From the NCBI GenBank assembly GCA_945865565.1, contig CAMBEK010000018.1, positions 1 through 37,766 of the forward strand: a DNA stretch of 37,766 bases. Reading direction: 5' to 3'. Below are positions 24,157 through 31,429 of this stretch, in pieces. This DNA comes from Pseudobacteriovorax antillogorgiicola. GTDB lineage: Bacteria > Bdellovibrionota_B > Oligoflexia > Oligoflexales > RGVZ01. The notes below the pieces were generated by a model. The model ran no database searches, was not told the origin of the DNA, and worked only from the letters and a program-made list of their open reading frames with translations. Position 1 is the first letter of the stretch. Each line of letters opens with the position of its first letter. The position numbers and the translations under genes were made by a program.

Positions 24157-24261
24157 ATGGCAAAAGGTCAAGATTCCAAGAAGGCGACGAAGAAGCCGGC
24201 CCTGAAAACCGCCAAAGAGAAAAAAGCTGAAAAGCGCGAGAAGAAGAAGTCGAAGGAATAA
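24157..24261 (+). CDS. Very small lysine-rich protein (34 residues)
   Basis: ATG 24157 is preceded by a perfect AAGGAG (24144-24149) and opens a 34-residue frame ending TAA at 24261. The product begins MAKGQDSKKATKKPALKTA and continues as a Lys/Glu/Ala helix; about 15 residues are lysine. As I recall, short basic proteins of this MAKGQ..KK..KKPA..T.KEK type recur in unrelated Proteobacteria and are left as hypothetical. A nucleic-acid or ribosome contact is plausible from charge alone. The gene is easily missed because of its size. It stands alone, with its own candidate promoter. Confidence 0.75.
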   Translation: MAKGQDSKKATKKPALKTAKEKKAEKREKKKSKE

Positions 24262-24623
24262 GTGTTAAACTGCTCTACTTGATTGCGCCTGAAATCGGCT
24301 GTCATTTGAATCGGTTGAAACGATCATTGTGAATGCACATGATTTCATCAATCGGCAGGGTCCATTGGGTCGGCTGCCCCAACGGACCCTGTGCAGACAA
24401 CACGCAAGTTAACGATTTCATATATTTTTTAGACAACGCGCCTCGACCCGGGCCGCTCATGCGGCGACTGCGGGGGGCACCATTGGCAAGCGCCGACCCA
24501 AGGAAACCTTCGATCGATAGAGCATGAAGCACTCAGAGAGATCGTTTCGACGGACGTTAGTGACATCCGATCCCAGGCGCATTCAAGTAGAGCAGTTCGT
24601 AAAGAATAATTCGCAGCCAATTT
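24262..24623. other. Gene-free stretch before hemF holding a long hairpin
   Basis: No convincing coding sequence here; short frames on both strands lack Shine-Dalgarno sites and any family pattern. The clear structure is an inverted repeat at 24356-24391: 14-base arms CAGGGTCCATTGGG and CCCAACGGACCCTG with one mismatch, around an eight-base loop. The word GATTTCAT occurs on both sides (24341 and about 24415). A T-run (TATATTTTTTAG) comes some 30 bases after the hairpin, too far for a standard terminator. The stretch could be the 5' leader of the hemF transcript or a small RNA. Confidence 0.5.
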
Positions 24624-24645
24624 CAGGAGGTGTTATGACCTCCTG
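24624..24645 (+). promoter_or_regulatory. hemF: Inverted repeat pairing a perfect Shine-Dalgarno with its complement before hemF
   Basis: CAGGAGGT, six bases GTTATG, then ACCTCCTG: a perfect 8-bp dyad. The left arm contains AGGAGG and the right arm contains the complementary CCTCCT, immediately before hemF ATG 24648. In RNA this hairpin would hide the ribosome-binding site. AGGAGG is 4 bases from ATG 24635 (a different frame) and 17 from the hemF ATG, so it fits a short overlapping leader frame better than hemF itself. Confidence 0.7.
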
Positions 24646-24736
24646 CGATGAAACTTTTGCCAGAACAACGCGAACGCCTCCAGGCGTTCTTGTCAGACGC
24701 CAGAGACCGCCTCGCCGCAAGGTTGGAAGCGGTTGA
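24635..24736 (+). CDS. Possible 33-residue leader frame overlapping the hemF start
   Basis: ATG 24635 is close behind AGGAGG and opens 33 codons, ending TGA at 24736, out of frame with hemF. The product is Arg/Pro/Thr-rich with no known motif (begins MTSCDETFART). It may be a fortuitous frame. If translated, ribosomes would open the hairpin at 24624-24645 and influence hemF initiation at 24648. Confidence 0.25.
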   Translation: MTSCDETFARTTRTPPGVLVRRQRPPRRKVGSG

Positions 24737-25451
24737 TGGCACTGCTAAAATTCAGTCAAAGTCCTGGGTCCGGCCCGAGGGTGGCGGCGGGACAATGGCC
24801 GTCCTCCGCGGAGCCGTTTGCGAGAAGGCTGGCGTAAACATTTCCTCGGTTTCTGGTCCGGAATATCCAGCCATCGAAGGCGAGCATCGCGGCAAGCCAT
24901 TTACGGCTGCTGGCCTTTCGACAATCACCCACATGATGAATCCCCACGCTCCCATTGCCCACATGAACGTTCGCATGCTCGAAGTCGGCGACTCCTTTTG
25001 GATCGGCGGTGGGGCGGACTTGACGCCTTTCATCGAATACGAGGACGACACACGAGACTTTCACGCTGCCCTCGAGGAAGCCTGCAAGGCTTGGACACCC
25101 GATTGTCACCCAAAATTTCGCGCGTGGTGTGACGAGTATTTTTATATTCCGCACCGCCAGTCGTGTCGTGGGGTTGGCGGCATTTTTTTTGATTACCTCG
25201 AAGGTGACTTTGACCGCTGCCTTGGCTTCATGAAGGCGGTCACCGATGCCTACACCGATATTTACCCGCGCATATTAGACCGTCGCAAGGGCGTGCCTTG
25301 GACAGAAGAAGAAAAAGAAGGCCAGTTGTACTGGCGCGGTCGTTACGCCGAGTTTAACCTAGCGTGGGATCGTGGAACCCGATTTGGACTCATGACCGGT
25401 GGCAATACCGAGGCTATTTTTGTCTCGTTGCCGCCCACAGTAAAGTGGTGA
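24648..25451 (+). CDS. hemF: Oxygen-dependent coproporphyrinogen III oxidase
   Basis: Oxidatively decarboxylates coproporphyrinogen III to protoporphyrinogen IX in haem synthesis, using O2. At 267 residues it is a complete HemF with KSWVRPEGGGGTMAVLRG, KAGVNISSV, HMMNPHAPIAHMNVRM (the conserved histidines), WIGGGADLTPF, WCDEYFYIPHR, RGVGGIFFD, YWRGRYAEFNLAWDRGTRFGL and GGNTEAIFVSLPP. It ends right after PPTVKW, shorter than E. coli HemF by about 25 residues, as in other short versions. The start at 24648 is fixed by the EQRERLQAFL helix, although its Shine-Dalgarno is 17 bases away and inside an inverted repeat. It is first in an operon with the ccm genes, supplying haem for cytochrome c. Confidence 0.95.
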   Translation: MKLLPEQRERLQAFLSDARDRLAARLEAVDGTAKIQSKSWVRPEGGGGTMAVLRGAVCEKAGVNISSVSGPEYPAIEGEHRGKPFTAAGLSTITHMMNPHAPIAHMNVRMLEVGDSFWIGGGADLTPFIEYEDDTRDFHAALEEACKAWTPDCHPKFRAWCDEYFYIPHRQSCRGVGGIFFDYLEGDFDRCLGFMKAVTDAYTDIYPRILDRRKGVPWTEEEKEGQLYWRGRYAEFNLAWDRGTRFGLMTGGNTEAIFVSLPPTVKW

Positions 25452-25454
25452 CCA

Positions 25455-27479
25455 ATGCCTGCCCATCTTGGATTTATGTTTTTACTTTTGGCGCTGATTT
25501 TTTCCCTTTACGGTTTCGGTGCCAGCATCGCTGCCGCGTGGCTGCGCCATCGCCGGCTTTACCGTTCGGGCCGCATGGCGGCGACGATGACGGCCACGTT
25601 TATCGTTCTGGCAGCCATCGTGATGTGGCTTTCGCTGTTTGCGCGCGATTATTCAATCGCCTACGTCTGGCGCAATTCCAGCAATGACCTTCCGGCGTTT
25701 TACACCTTCACGACATTTTGGTCGGCCCTCGAGGGTTCGCACTTTCTCTGGATGATGATCCTCGCTATTTTCACGATGATTGCCCTGTGGACGGGAAACC
25801 GTGACAACGAGCACATCATGCCGTGGGTGGCTGCGTCACTGTTGGCCGTGGTGAGTTGGATGCTTTATCTGGCTGTTAGCCATTCCGATCCGTTTGTCAT
25901 GCAATTGCCGGCTCCGACAAATGGCCTCGGCAAAAATCCGCTGCTTCAAAATCCCTACATGGCGATTCATCCACCGACACTCTTCACAGGATATACGGCT
26001 CTGGCCATTCCATTTGCCTATGCGATTGCGGCGATGGCGTACGGCGACATCACCGAAGGCTGGTTGAAAACCACGCGGCGCTGGACGCTTTTTGCCTGGT
26101 GCGCCCTGACGGCAGGTGTTGCCTTGGGAGGCCACTGGGCCTACGTGGAACTCGGCTGGGCTGGCTATTGGGCGTGGGATCCGGTCGAGAATTCGAGTTT
26201 CATGCCGTGGCTCATGGCGACGGCTCTGCTGCACTCCATGGTGATTCAAGACAAACTCGGCCACTTGAAACGGTCGGGGATCATTCTGGCGATCCTGGCT
26301 TTCTTTTTTAGCTTTTTCGGTACGTTCATCACGAGGTCGGGCATCATCACTTCCGTCCACAGTTTTGCTGACGGAAACATTGGCCCCAATTATTTGATTT
26401 TCATCGCGTCACTTCTGGTGGGCAGCTTGGCTTTATTTGCCTTCCGCGCACCTTCGATTCTGCCCCCCGATGCCGGCAAGGTCTGGGGCGTTTCGAAAGA
26501 ATCAGCCCTGATTGTCACGCAGTTTTTGTTGCTGACCTTGGCCGCTGTTGTTTTTATCGGAACCGTGTTTCCAATTGTTTCCGAGGCTGTGAGTAACCAA
26601 AGAATTTCCATTCAGGCGCCGTATTTCAACGCCTTTGCGCCGTGGATCGGCCTGGCAATGATTGTCGCCATCGCGATGGGGAATCTGCTGCGCTATCACT
26701 CGGCGAAAATTCCAGGCGGACGCGCCGTGCTGATCAACGCTGCGGTGATTGCGATTTTACCAGCGGCACTTTTTTGTTGGCGCGGTGAAGTTTTCAAGAC
26801 GACACGGGCTTGGCCGCTCGGCGCGCAGATTGTCGGTATTTACCTGGTGATGTGGTCGGTGGTTTGCCTGTGTGCGGACTTCCGGCAAAGGCTCGCGCCA
26901 TTTGCCAATGTTGCGGGGGGCGTTTTTGCGCGATGGGCCGCATTTTTACGACGCAATACGGCCTACGCCGGGGCATTTGTGGCGCACATTGGTGTGCTGC
27001 TGGCGATACTGGGTTTCCTTGGAAACTACCGCGGGGTTGACCGCGAGGTGACACTTCGCTCCGGCGAAACGGCCAGTTTGTTTGGTTACGACTTCACCAT
27101 GGGCAAGTTTCAAGTCCGCGAAGAAGGTAATGCGACTTTGTACGAGGCTCCGTTGCTCGTCACGCGCGACGGTCGTGAAATTGGAACAGTCTATCCGGCA
27201 AAAAGTAAGTATCCGACCAAACCGGAACTGATGAACGAAGTCGGTGTTCTTGGTGGGTTTTGGCATGATCTTTATGCCGTGATTGTCGATTTTGAAAAAA
27301 AATCCGGCGAGACGGTGACTTTGCAACTGCACGTCAATCCGACGGTGCGGCTCGTGTTCATGAGCGTCGTCATCATGGTCCTGGGTGGGATCATCGCTGC
27401 TTTTGACCGGATCCGGGGGGATCGCAGCCGCGACGTTGCCGGTGGCGTGTGGGAACACGGCAGTGGAGGTCGCGCATGA
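25455..27479 (+). CDS. ccmF: Cytochrome c maturation protein CcmF (haem lyase subunit)
   Basis: Polytopic inner-membrane protein of 674 residues that, with CcmH, attaches haem to apocytochrome c in System I. The tryptophan-rich motif GGHWAYVELGWAGYWAWDPVENSSFMPWL (about 223-251) is the family signature; ALEGSHFLWMM and the PPTLFTGY loop lie before it, FFSFFGTFITRSGIITSVHSFAD after it, and the C-terminal soluble region (LRSGETASLFGYDFTM) is the usual periplasmic domain. The conserved external histidines are present. It begins three bases after the hemF stop and overlaps ccmH by four bases. The other ccm genes (ccmABCDE) are not in the window. Confidence 0.95.
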   Translation: MPAHLGFMFLLLALIFSLYGFGASIAAAWLRHRRLYRSGRMAATMTATFIVLAAIVMWLSLFARDYSIAYVWRNSSNDLPAFYTFTTFWSALEGSHFLWMMILAIFTMIALWTGNRDNEHIMPWVAASLLAVVSWMLYLAVSHSDPFVMQLPAPTNGLGKNPLLQNPYMAIHPPTLFTGYTALAIPFAYAIAAMAYGDITEGWLKTTRRWTLFAWCALTAGVALGGHWAYVELGWAGYWAWDPVENSSFMPWLMATALLHSMVIQDKLGHLKRSGIILAILAFFFSFFGTFITRSGIITSVHSFADGNIGPNYLIFIASLLVGSLALFAFRAPSILPPDAGKVWGVSKESALIVTQFLLLTLAAVVFIGTVFPIVSEAVSNQRISIQAPYFNAFAPWIGLAMIVAIAMGNLLRYHSAKIPGGRAVLINAAVIAILPAALFCWRGEVFKTTRAWPLGAQIVGIYLVMWSVVCLCADFRQRLAPFANVAGGVFARWAAFLRRNTAYAGAFVAHIGVLLAILGFLGNYRGVDREVTLRSGETASLFGYDFTMGKFQVREEGNATLYEAPLLVTRDGREIGTVYPAKSKYPTKPELMNEVGVLGGFWHDLYAVIVDFEKKSGETVTLQLHVNPTVRLVFMSVVIMVLGGIIAAFDRIRGDRSRDVAGGVWEHGSGGRA

Positions 27480-28036
27480 GGGCTTTTATAATCATACGCC
27501 TGTCGATTTTCTGGTTGGCGGTGTTGGCCTTGACTGCCATCAGGGCACCCATGGTTTTTGCGAACGACATGGCTGATGCCGCTGCGTTTCAAGACCAGTT
27601 CCGGGATGTTGCCAGTGATTTGCGTTGTCCGACCTGCGTCGGATTAAGTGTCTTGGAATCCGACGCCCCGTTTTCAAAACAGATCAAGGACGAGGTGACC
27701 AGCCAGCTCAAGGCCGGCAAGTCCCATGAAGAAATTCTGACATTTTTTACCGAGCGTTATGGCCCCTGGATTTTGCGTGTTCCGCCGAAAACGGGAGTCA
27801 GCATTCTGGCATGGGCCATACCTCTTGCTGTTTTGTTGACCGGGCCTTTGGCCGTCTGGTTTTTGGTTTGGCGCCGTCGCGATGACCTGGCCGGGGTCGA
27901 GGCGGTGAAGCCGCTCGAGGAAATTCTGGCGGAATGGAATCGCGACATCAACACCCGCAGGGGCAGCCTGAATTCAAGCCTGCCAGGCAACGAGGGCTCG
28001 ACGACCCTTGCCACTGAAGGGAGGGATCAGGCATGA
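27476..28036 (+). CDS. ccmH: Cytochrome c maturation protein CcmH (apocytochrome thiol reductant)
   Basis: Short CcmH/CcmL of 186 residues. It has a signal anchor (about 5-24), the redox motif LRCPTCVGLSVLES with C51 and C54, followed by the three-helix segment KDEVTSQLKAGKSHEEILTFFTERYGPWILR, and a second membrane helix near 110-130. LRC..C matches the family's LRC..CQ pattern, with Val in place of Gln. It reduces the apocytochrome CxxCH thiols. ATG 27476 overlaps the ccmF stop and has GGAGG upstream. There is no C-terminal TPR domain; that role is usually CcmI, and the next gene may partly fill it. Confidence 0.93.
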   Translation: MRAFIIIRLSIFWLAVLALTAIRAPMVFANDMADAAAFQDQFRDVASDLRCPTCVGLSVLESDAPFSKQIKDEVTSQLKAGKSHEEILTFFTERYGPWILRVPPKTGVSILAWAIPLAVLLTGPLAVWFLVWRRRDDLAGVEAVKPLEEILAEWNRDINTRRGSLNSSLPGNEGSTTLATEGRDQA

Positions 28037-28998
28037 CCGCGATCATGATCGTATCAGGGCTTTTTGCCTTGGCTGCTTTAGTTGCGACGGTTCTGCCTTT
28101 TTTTCTCGGACGCGGTGGCTTTTTGGCCGCGGCAGGAACCATCAATGACCCGGCCAGGCTTGAATCGATGAAGGCTGCCATCGTCGCCCGTTATGTCAAA
28201 GAAGAGTTGGTTTTCAGTGACGGGGATTTATCCCGTCGGGAATGGGCGCGGCGGCAGGAATACTTGCGCCATCGCTATATTGATGTCGCGCGGCGGCTTG
28301 ATTATTTGCGGCGCGCCGGTGCACCTCTTTTGATTGGCTTTTTTTTATTGCTTGCGGCGAGCCAGGTTTTAAGCGTTCGTGAAGTTCAGGCCGCAACTTT
28401 TATGGGCGAACGCCATGCGATCATGTTGCGTGGTGGTGTGGACCAGGTCTGGGGGCATTATGTTTTCACGCTTCAAAATGATGGCAAGGTGGCCGAGGAG
28501 TTCACCACGCCGGTGATGCTGCCATCTGGTGCCGTCGATGTCCGGCCCCAGGAAGGCGTAACTCCAGAAGAGGTCGTCATTGGGGAAGGGGGACAAGTTG
28601 CCATTCGCCAAAAAGTTGAACCGGGCGTGCATCTGGTCAGTTTCGGGTTTATTGTAGGTGCGAAGGCTGGAAATTCGAAAATAGAGTTTGTTGCGCCGTA
28701 TCCGGTCCAGGATTTGCAGATCCTGACCGCCAAAGGCAGCGGGCTCGAGGTCCGCGGACCAGGGCTCGTCATGCGGCGCGGATCCGAATCGCCCAGTGTC
28801 TGGGGGATTTCGGCGCCGGTTGGGGTTGGAGAACCCCTGGCATTTGAAGTGGTCGGAGTGGCCGAGGGCCGGCAACGCCTCTGGATCATGGGAATTTCTG
28901 TTGCATCACTTTTAATCGGGTTGGGTGGTGGCCTGGCCTGGTGGGGGCGCCCGAAACGCAAAGAGGAGTTTATCAATGAAGAAGCTTTGGGATCTTAA
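28033..28998 (+). CDS. Unknown membrane protein of the ccm operon (CcmI-like N-terminus)
   Basis: A 321-residue protein with a membrane helix at about 4-25, a cytoplasmic Arg-rich helix pair (YVKEELVFSDGDLSRREWARRQEYLRHRYIDVARRLDYL), a second helix at about 98-113, a beta-rich domain (about 118-275) likely outside the membrane, and a third helix near 284-304. The N-terminal part, with one helix followed by an E-L-x-x-D-x-G pattern, recalls CcmI, but there are no TPR repeats. Its start overlaps the ccmH stop (ATGA, 28033-28036) with GGGAGGGA upstream, so its link with haem ligation is likely. The beta domain is not recognised. Confidence 0.68.
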   Translation: MTAIMIVSGLFALAALVATVLPFFLGRGGFLAAAGTINDPARLESMKAAIVARYVKEELVFSDGDLSRREWARRQEYLRHRYIDVARRLDYLRRAGAPLLIGFFLLLAASQVLSVREVQAATFMGERHAIMLRGGVDQVWGHYVFTLQNDGKVAEEFTTPVMLPSGAVDVRPQEGVTPEEVVIGEGGQVAIRQKVEPGVHLVSFGFIVGAKAGNSKIEFVAPYPVQDLQILTAKGSGLEVRGPGLVMRRGSESPSVWGISAPVGVGEPLAFEVVGVAEGRQRLWIMGISVASLLIGLGGGLAWWGRPKRKEEFINEEALGS

Positions 28999-29227
28999 GT
29001 TTCAAGTCTTGGCCGCAACTTTGCTTATTGCAGGAATCATGTCCCGGACTGAAGGCGCTGCAGCCATGTCCGAGTTGTTCCGGTCCCTTGGCCCGGTAGC
29101 CCTGGGTGGAGTGGGGTTCTTTTTCTTGTTCCGGGGCGTCAAAAAAAAGGCTTCTGGCATGATGGAAAAGGTGATGCAGGATACCGGGAATCAACCCGCA
29201 AAGGCTCGCCAGAAGCAAATCCGCTAA
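28976..29227 (+). CDS. Small two-helix membrane protein at the end of the ccm operon
   Basis: An 83-residue protein with a helix at about 8-21, a possible second helix at about 40-51 (ALGGVGFFFLFRG) and a basic tail rich in Lys/Gln. ATG 28976 has GAGGAG upstream and overlaps the end of the previous gene by 23 bases, which fits coupled translation. I do not recognise the family. By position it may be an accessory to haem or cytochrome assembly, comparable in size to CcmD but not clearly related. Confidence 0.62.
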   Translation: MKKLWDLKFQVLAATLLIAGIMSRTEGAAAMSELFRSLGPVALGGVGFFFLFRGVKKKASGMMEKVMQDTGNQPAKARQKQIR

Positions 29228-29259
29228 CGGTTTTGGTGGTTTGAGTGGTGGGCGGAACG

Positions 29260-29274
29260 CCTTGCTGCGCAAGG
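29260..29274 (+). terminator. Weak hairpin after the hemF-ccm operon
   Basis: CCTTGC, loop TGC, GCAAGG forms a perfect 6-bp stem 32 bases after the last stop. Only TCTTTA follows, so it would be a poor intrinsic terminator. It lies in the 223-base gap before the 29451 gene, in which nothing else stands out. Confidence 0.3.
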
Positions 29275-29450
29275 TCTTTACGGGATCTTAACTTTAGCCC
29301 GACTTGACTTATGCGGCCTCGCTGGCTATAAACCGGGTGTTCAAAAAATTTAGCGTTTACAGGGCTTTGTGCCTGTACCCAAAATATAAGCTGGTAATTG
29401 GTCCAGCGTTTCTACCAAACACCGTAAATGTTTGTCTACAAGGGTGATCT

Positions 29451-30389
29451 ATGCAAAGACGTGTCGCGACCAGTGTATTCGCCATCGCCGGAATCATGAT
29501 TTCGGTATCTTTGAATAGCAGCCCCTGTTTTGCGTGGGGATCCAAAGGACATTTCATCGTTAACGAAGCCGCCGCAGAACTCACGAGTTCACCGGCGGCT
29601 GAATTTTTTAAAGACAACAAACAGACCCTTGGAAAGTTTGCCAACACGCCAGACGGTCTTTGGAAGCGCCCAGGCGTTTACGAGAAAGAGCGTGGAACGC
29701 ACTTTTTCCATTGGGACGTTTATAAGAAGTCGAACCTCCTTGGTTCTTTCGACGAACTGACCTTGTCGTCAGTGATCAACAAGAAAGGCATGGCCTTTGT
29801 TGATGAGAACGGTTCTGCCATGTTCCGCGTTGCCGGAATCTACCGCCGTCTGGTCACAGCCCTGCAGAAAAAGAAGTGGGAAGAGGCGATTCAAATGGCC
29901 GGCGTTCTTGGCCATTACATCGGCGACATCTCGCAGCCCATGCACGTTTCAAGCGATTACGATGGCCAGTCGATCAAGCGCCCCGGTGTGCACAAGTATT
30001 TCGAATCTACTTTGGTCGAAACGGTCCCTCACGACCGCCTGACCGGTGAAGTGATTGAGGATGGCGAGAAACGCAAGTCTGGATTGGCTCGCCGCCGCGG
30101 CGGGCGTCCTGGTGAAGGTGCTGCAAAGGGCCTCGCCATGCACGAAGGCGAAGTATCTTTCGGTGAACTGGCAGCCGTTCTCGATCATTTTGACGCTAGC
30201 GGTTCACAAGATGACCGGGGCCTCAAAACATACTTTGCACCGCGGATGGGTTTCGCAGCCGCTGTTCTGGCAGCGATCTGGGACATGGCAGTCGAAGAAT
30301 CTGGGGCCACGAGCGGATTTCCGATGAAGGCTTTGGAAGTTGAAGAGCCGAAGTGGTTCCCCTTGGACAGCTCAGTTGCCAGCCGCTAG
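29451..30389 (+). CDS. Exported zinc-dependent phospholipase C / S1-P1 nuclease-like enzyme
   Basis: A 312-residue exported hydrolase. A signal peptide is cleaved after CFA (residue 28), leaving Trp29 as the mature N-terminus in WGSKGH. In zinc phospholipase C and P1/S1 nucleases the N-terminal Trp itself binds zinc, so the processing site itself supports the call. Other zinc ligands are H34, a DGLW motif, THFFHWDVY, and LGHYIGDISQPMHVSSDYDG (HxxxD and His). The family cuts phospholipids or single-stranded nucleic acid; the two cannot be separated here. AAGGGTGAT lies before the ATG. It has a Gly/Arg-rich loop near residues 210-225. A strong terminator follows. Confidence 0.82.
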   Translation: MQRRVATSVFAIAGIMISVSLNSSPCFAWGSKGHFIVNEAAAELTSSPAAEFFKDNKQTLGKFANTPDGLWKRPGVYEKERGTHFFHWDVYKKSNLLGSFDELTLSSVINKKGMAFVDENGSAMFRVAGIYRRLVTALQKKKWEEAIQMAGVLGHYIGDISQPMHVSSDYDGQSIKRPGVHKYFESTLVETVPHDRLTGEVIEDGEKRKSGLARRRGGRPGEGAAKGLAMHEGEVSFGELAAVLDHFDASGSQDDRGLKTYFAPRMGFAAAVLAAIWDMAVEESGATSGFPMKALEVEEPKWFPLDSSVASR

Positions 30390-30413
30390 GCACTGGATTC
30401 AAGTTTAAAACAG

Positions 30414-30450
30414 AAAACCCGCGCCATTACAGCGCGGGTTTTATTGTTTT
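30414..30450. terminator. Bidirectional intrinsic terminator
   Basis: AAAACCCGCGC and GCGCGGGTTTT form an 11-bp perfect stem around a seven-base loop (30425-30431). On the plus strand T-rich sequence follows (TTTTATTGTTTTT), ending the 29451 gene. On the minus strand the A-run of the left arm becomes a T-run after the hairpin, ending the tRNA-Cys transcript. Confidence 0.9.
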
Positions 30451-30526
30451 TGGAGGCGTCGGCCGGAATCGAACCGGCGAATAACGCATTTGCAATGCGC
30501 CCCCTTAGCCACTTGGGTACGACGCC
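30451..30526 (-). tRNA. tRNA-Cys (anticodon GCA)
   Basis: A 76-base cloverleaf on the minus strand: acceptor stem GGCGTCG/CGACGCC with discriminator T and an encoded CCA end, a D arm starting CCCA, an anticodon stem-loop GCGCA-TTGCAAA-TGCG with GCA (plus-strand 30491-30493), and a T arm with GGTTCGAATCC. The GCGCATTGCAAATGCG loop is the classic cysteine pattern. No other tRNA is in the window. Confidence 0.97.
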
Positions 30527-30688
30527 ACGGGCCGCAAGTTTAAGCACGGCGTGGCTGACCCCGCAACAATAATCTCCCGGCCCGGTTTCTGGCCACCTTT
30601 CGTTCATTCCATTCCAATCTAGGCATTGCCAAGCGCAATAAAATTGCACTAAAGCCAAAACTCCACACATCGCCCTGAAGTCAGGCTG

Positions 30689-31429
30689 GTGGTTTTGCGC
30701 CGGAGGCAATTGGTTTCAGTGATTACTGTTTTTCTGGTCATTTTAGCGGTCATCCTGGCTTTTGCCCAAACGGGCATTCGGGAACTGGCGGGATTTGTCC
30801 GGAGCCTGTTTTTGCTGTCCCGCGCCTGCCTTTGTGAAAAACGTGTGATCGGAATCCTTGGGCGTGGTGTTATGCGTCGCAGGATTCTGCGCCGTGTGTT
30901 TTCTGCAGCATTTTGGTCGATTCCGTCTTACGTCCGTGGCGATTACCGTCAGGCAGGCCGCCGGCTTGGGCCGCTCGTTCGCCACATTGAGACACAACTG
31001 GCTGCGCTTTCTGCCAAACAGAAATCAGAACTTATTGAAGCCGCAGACACGATAGAAATTATGGCCGCTGTTTTCAGCCACCAGATGCGTTGTCATTTGA
31101 TGGGTGGGGCATTGGATGAAGCAATGCACACCCTTGTTCGCGCCCGCGGCGTTCTCGGTGTAGAGCGCCTCGCAGCCTTTCCAGAAATCGATTACAAGGC
31201 TGCCCAGCTGGTCAAGGCTGGATTGGCTGCCGGTCGCTTGATCGACGGCTCGGGAATTTCAGCAATCCTTATGAACCCGCCAGACGGGCGTGGTCTGGGA
31301 ACAACCACTTCGCCTCGCCGTAGTCGGCCTCGCCGCATTGGCGATCTTTCTCGCCTGACGCAGCGCGAGGAAAAACGCGGCGTGTTGATCCAAATGCGCC
31401 GGCCGGCTCCTGAAGACCGCGTGCCGTGA
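30689..31429 (+). CDS. Membrane-anchored unknown protein with Arg-rich tail
   Basis: A protein of up to 246 residues with one N-terminal membrane helix (about 8-26), then a basic helical region (residues 45-100) and a soluble helical part (about 100-190) ending in an Arg/Pro-rich tail. I do not recognise the family. The start is uncertain: GTG 30689 is the longest; GTG 30719 and TTG 30710 follow the best Shine-Dalgarno, GGAGG at 30702-30706. Its stop overlaps the threonine aldolase start (GTGA, 31426-31429), so the two are co-translated. No functional link is evident. Confidence 0.62.
   Translation: MVLRRRQLVSVITVFLVILAVILAFAQTGIRELAGFVRSLFLLSRACLCEKRVIGILGRGVMRRRILRRVFSAAFWSIPSYVRGDYRQAGRRLGPLVRHIETQLAALSAKQKSELIEAADTIEIMAAVFSHQMRCHLMGGALDEAMHTLVRARGVLGVERLAAFPEIDYKAAQLVKAGLAAGRLIDGSGISAILMNPPDGRGLGTTTSPRRSRPRRIGDLSRLTQREEKRGVLIQMRRPAPEDRVP

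Noticed and set aside
24302-24620. Short frames on both strands in the gap before hemF
   Set aside because: They overlap one another, have no ribosome-binding site or family resemblance, and run through the hairpin at 24356-24391.
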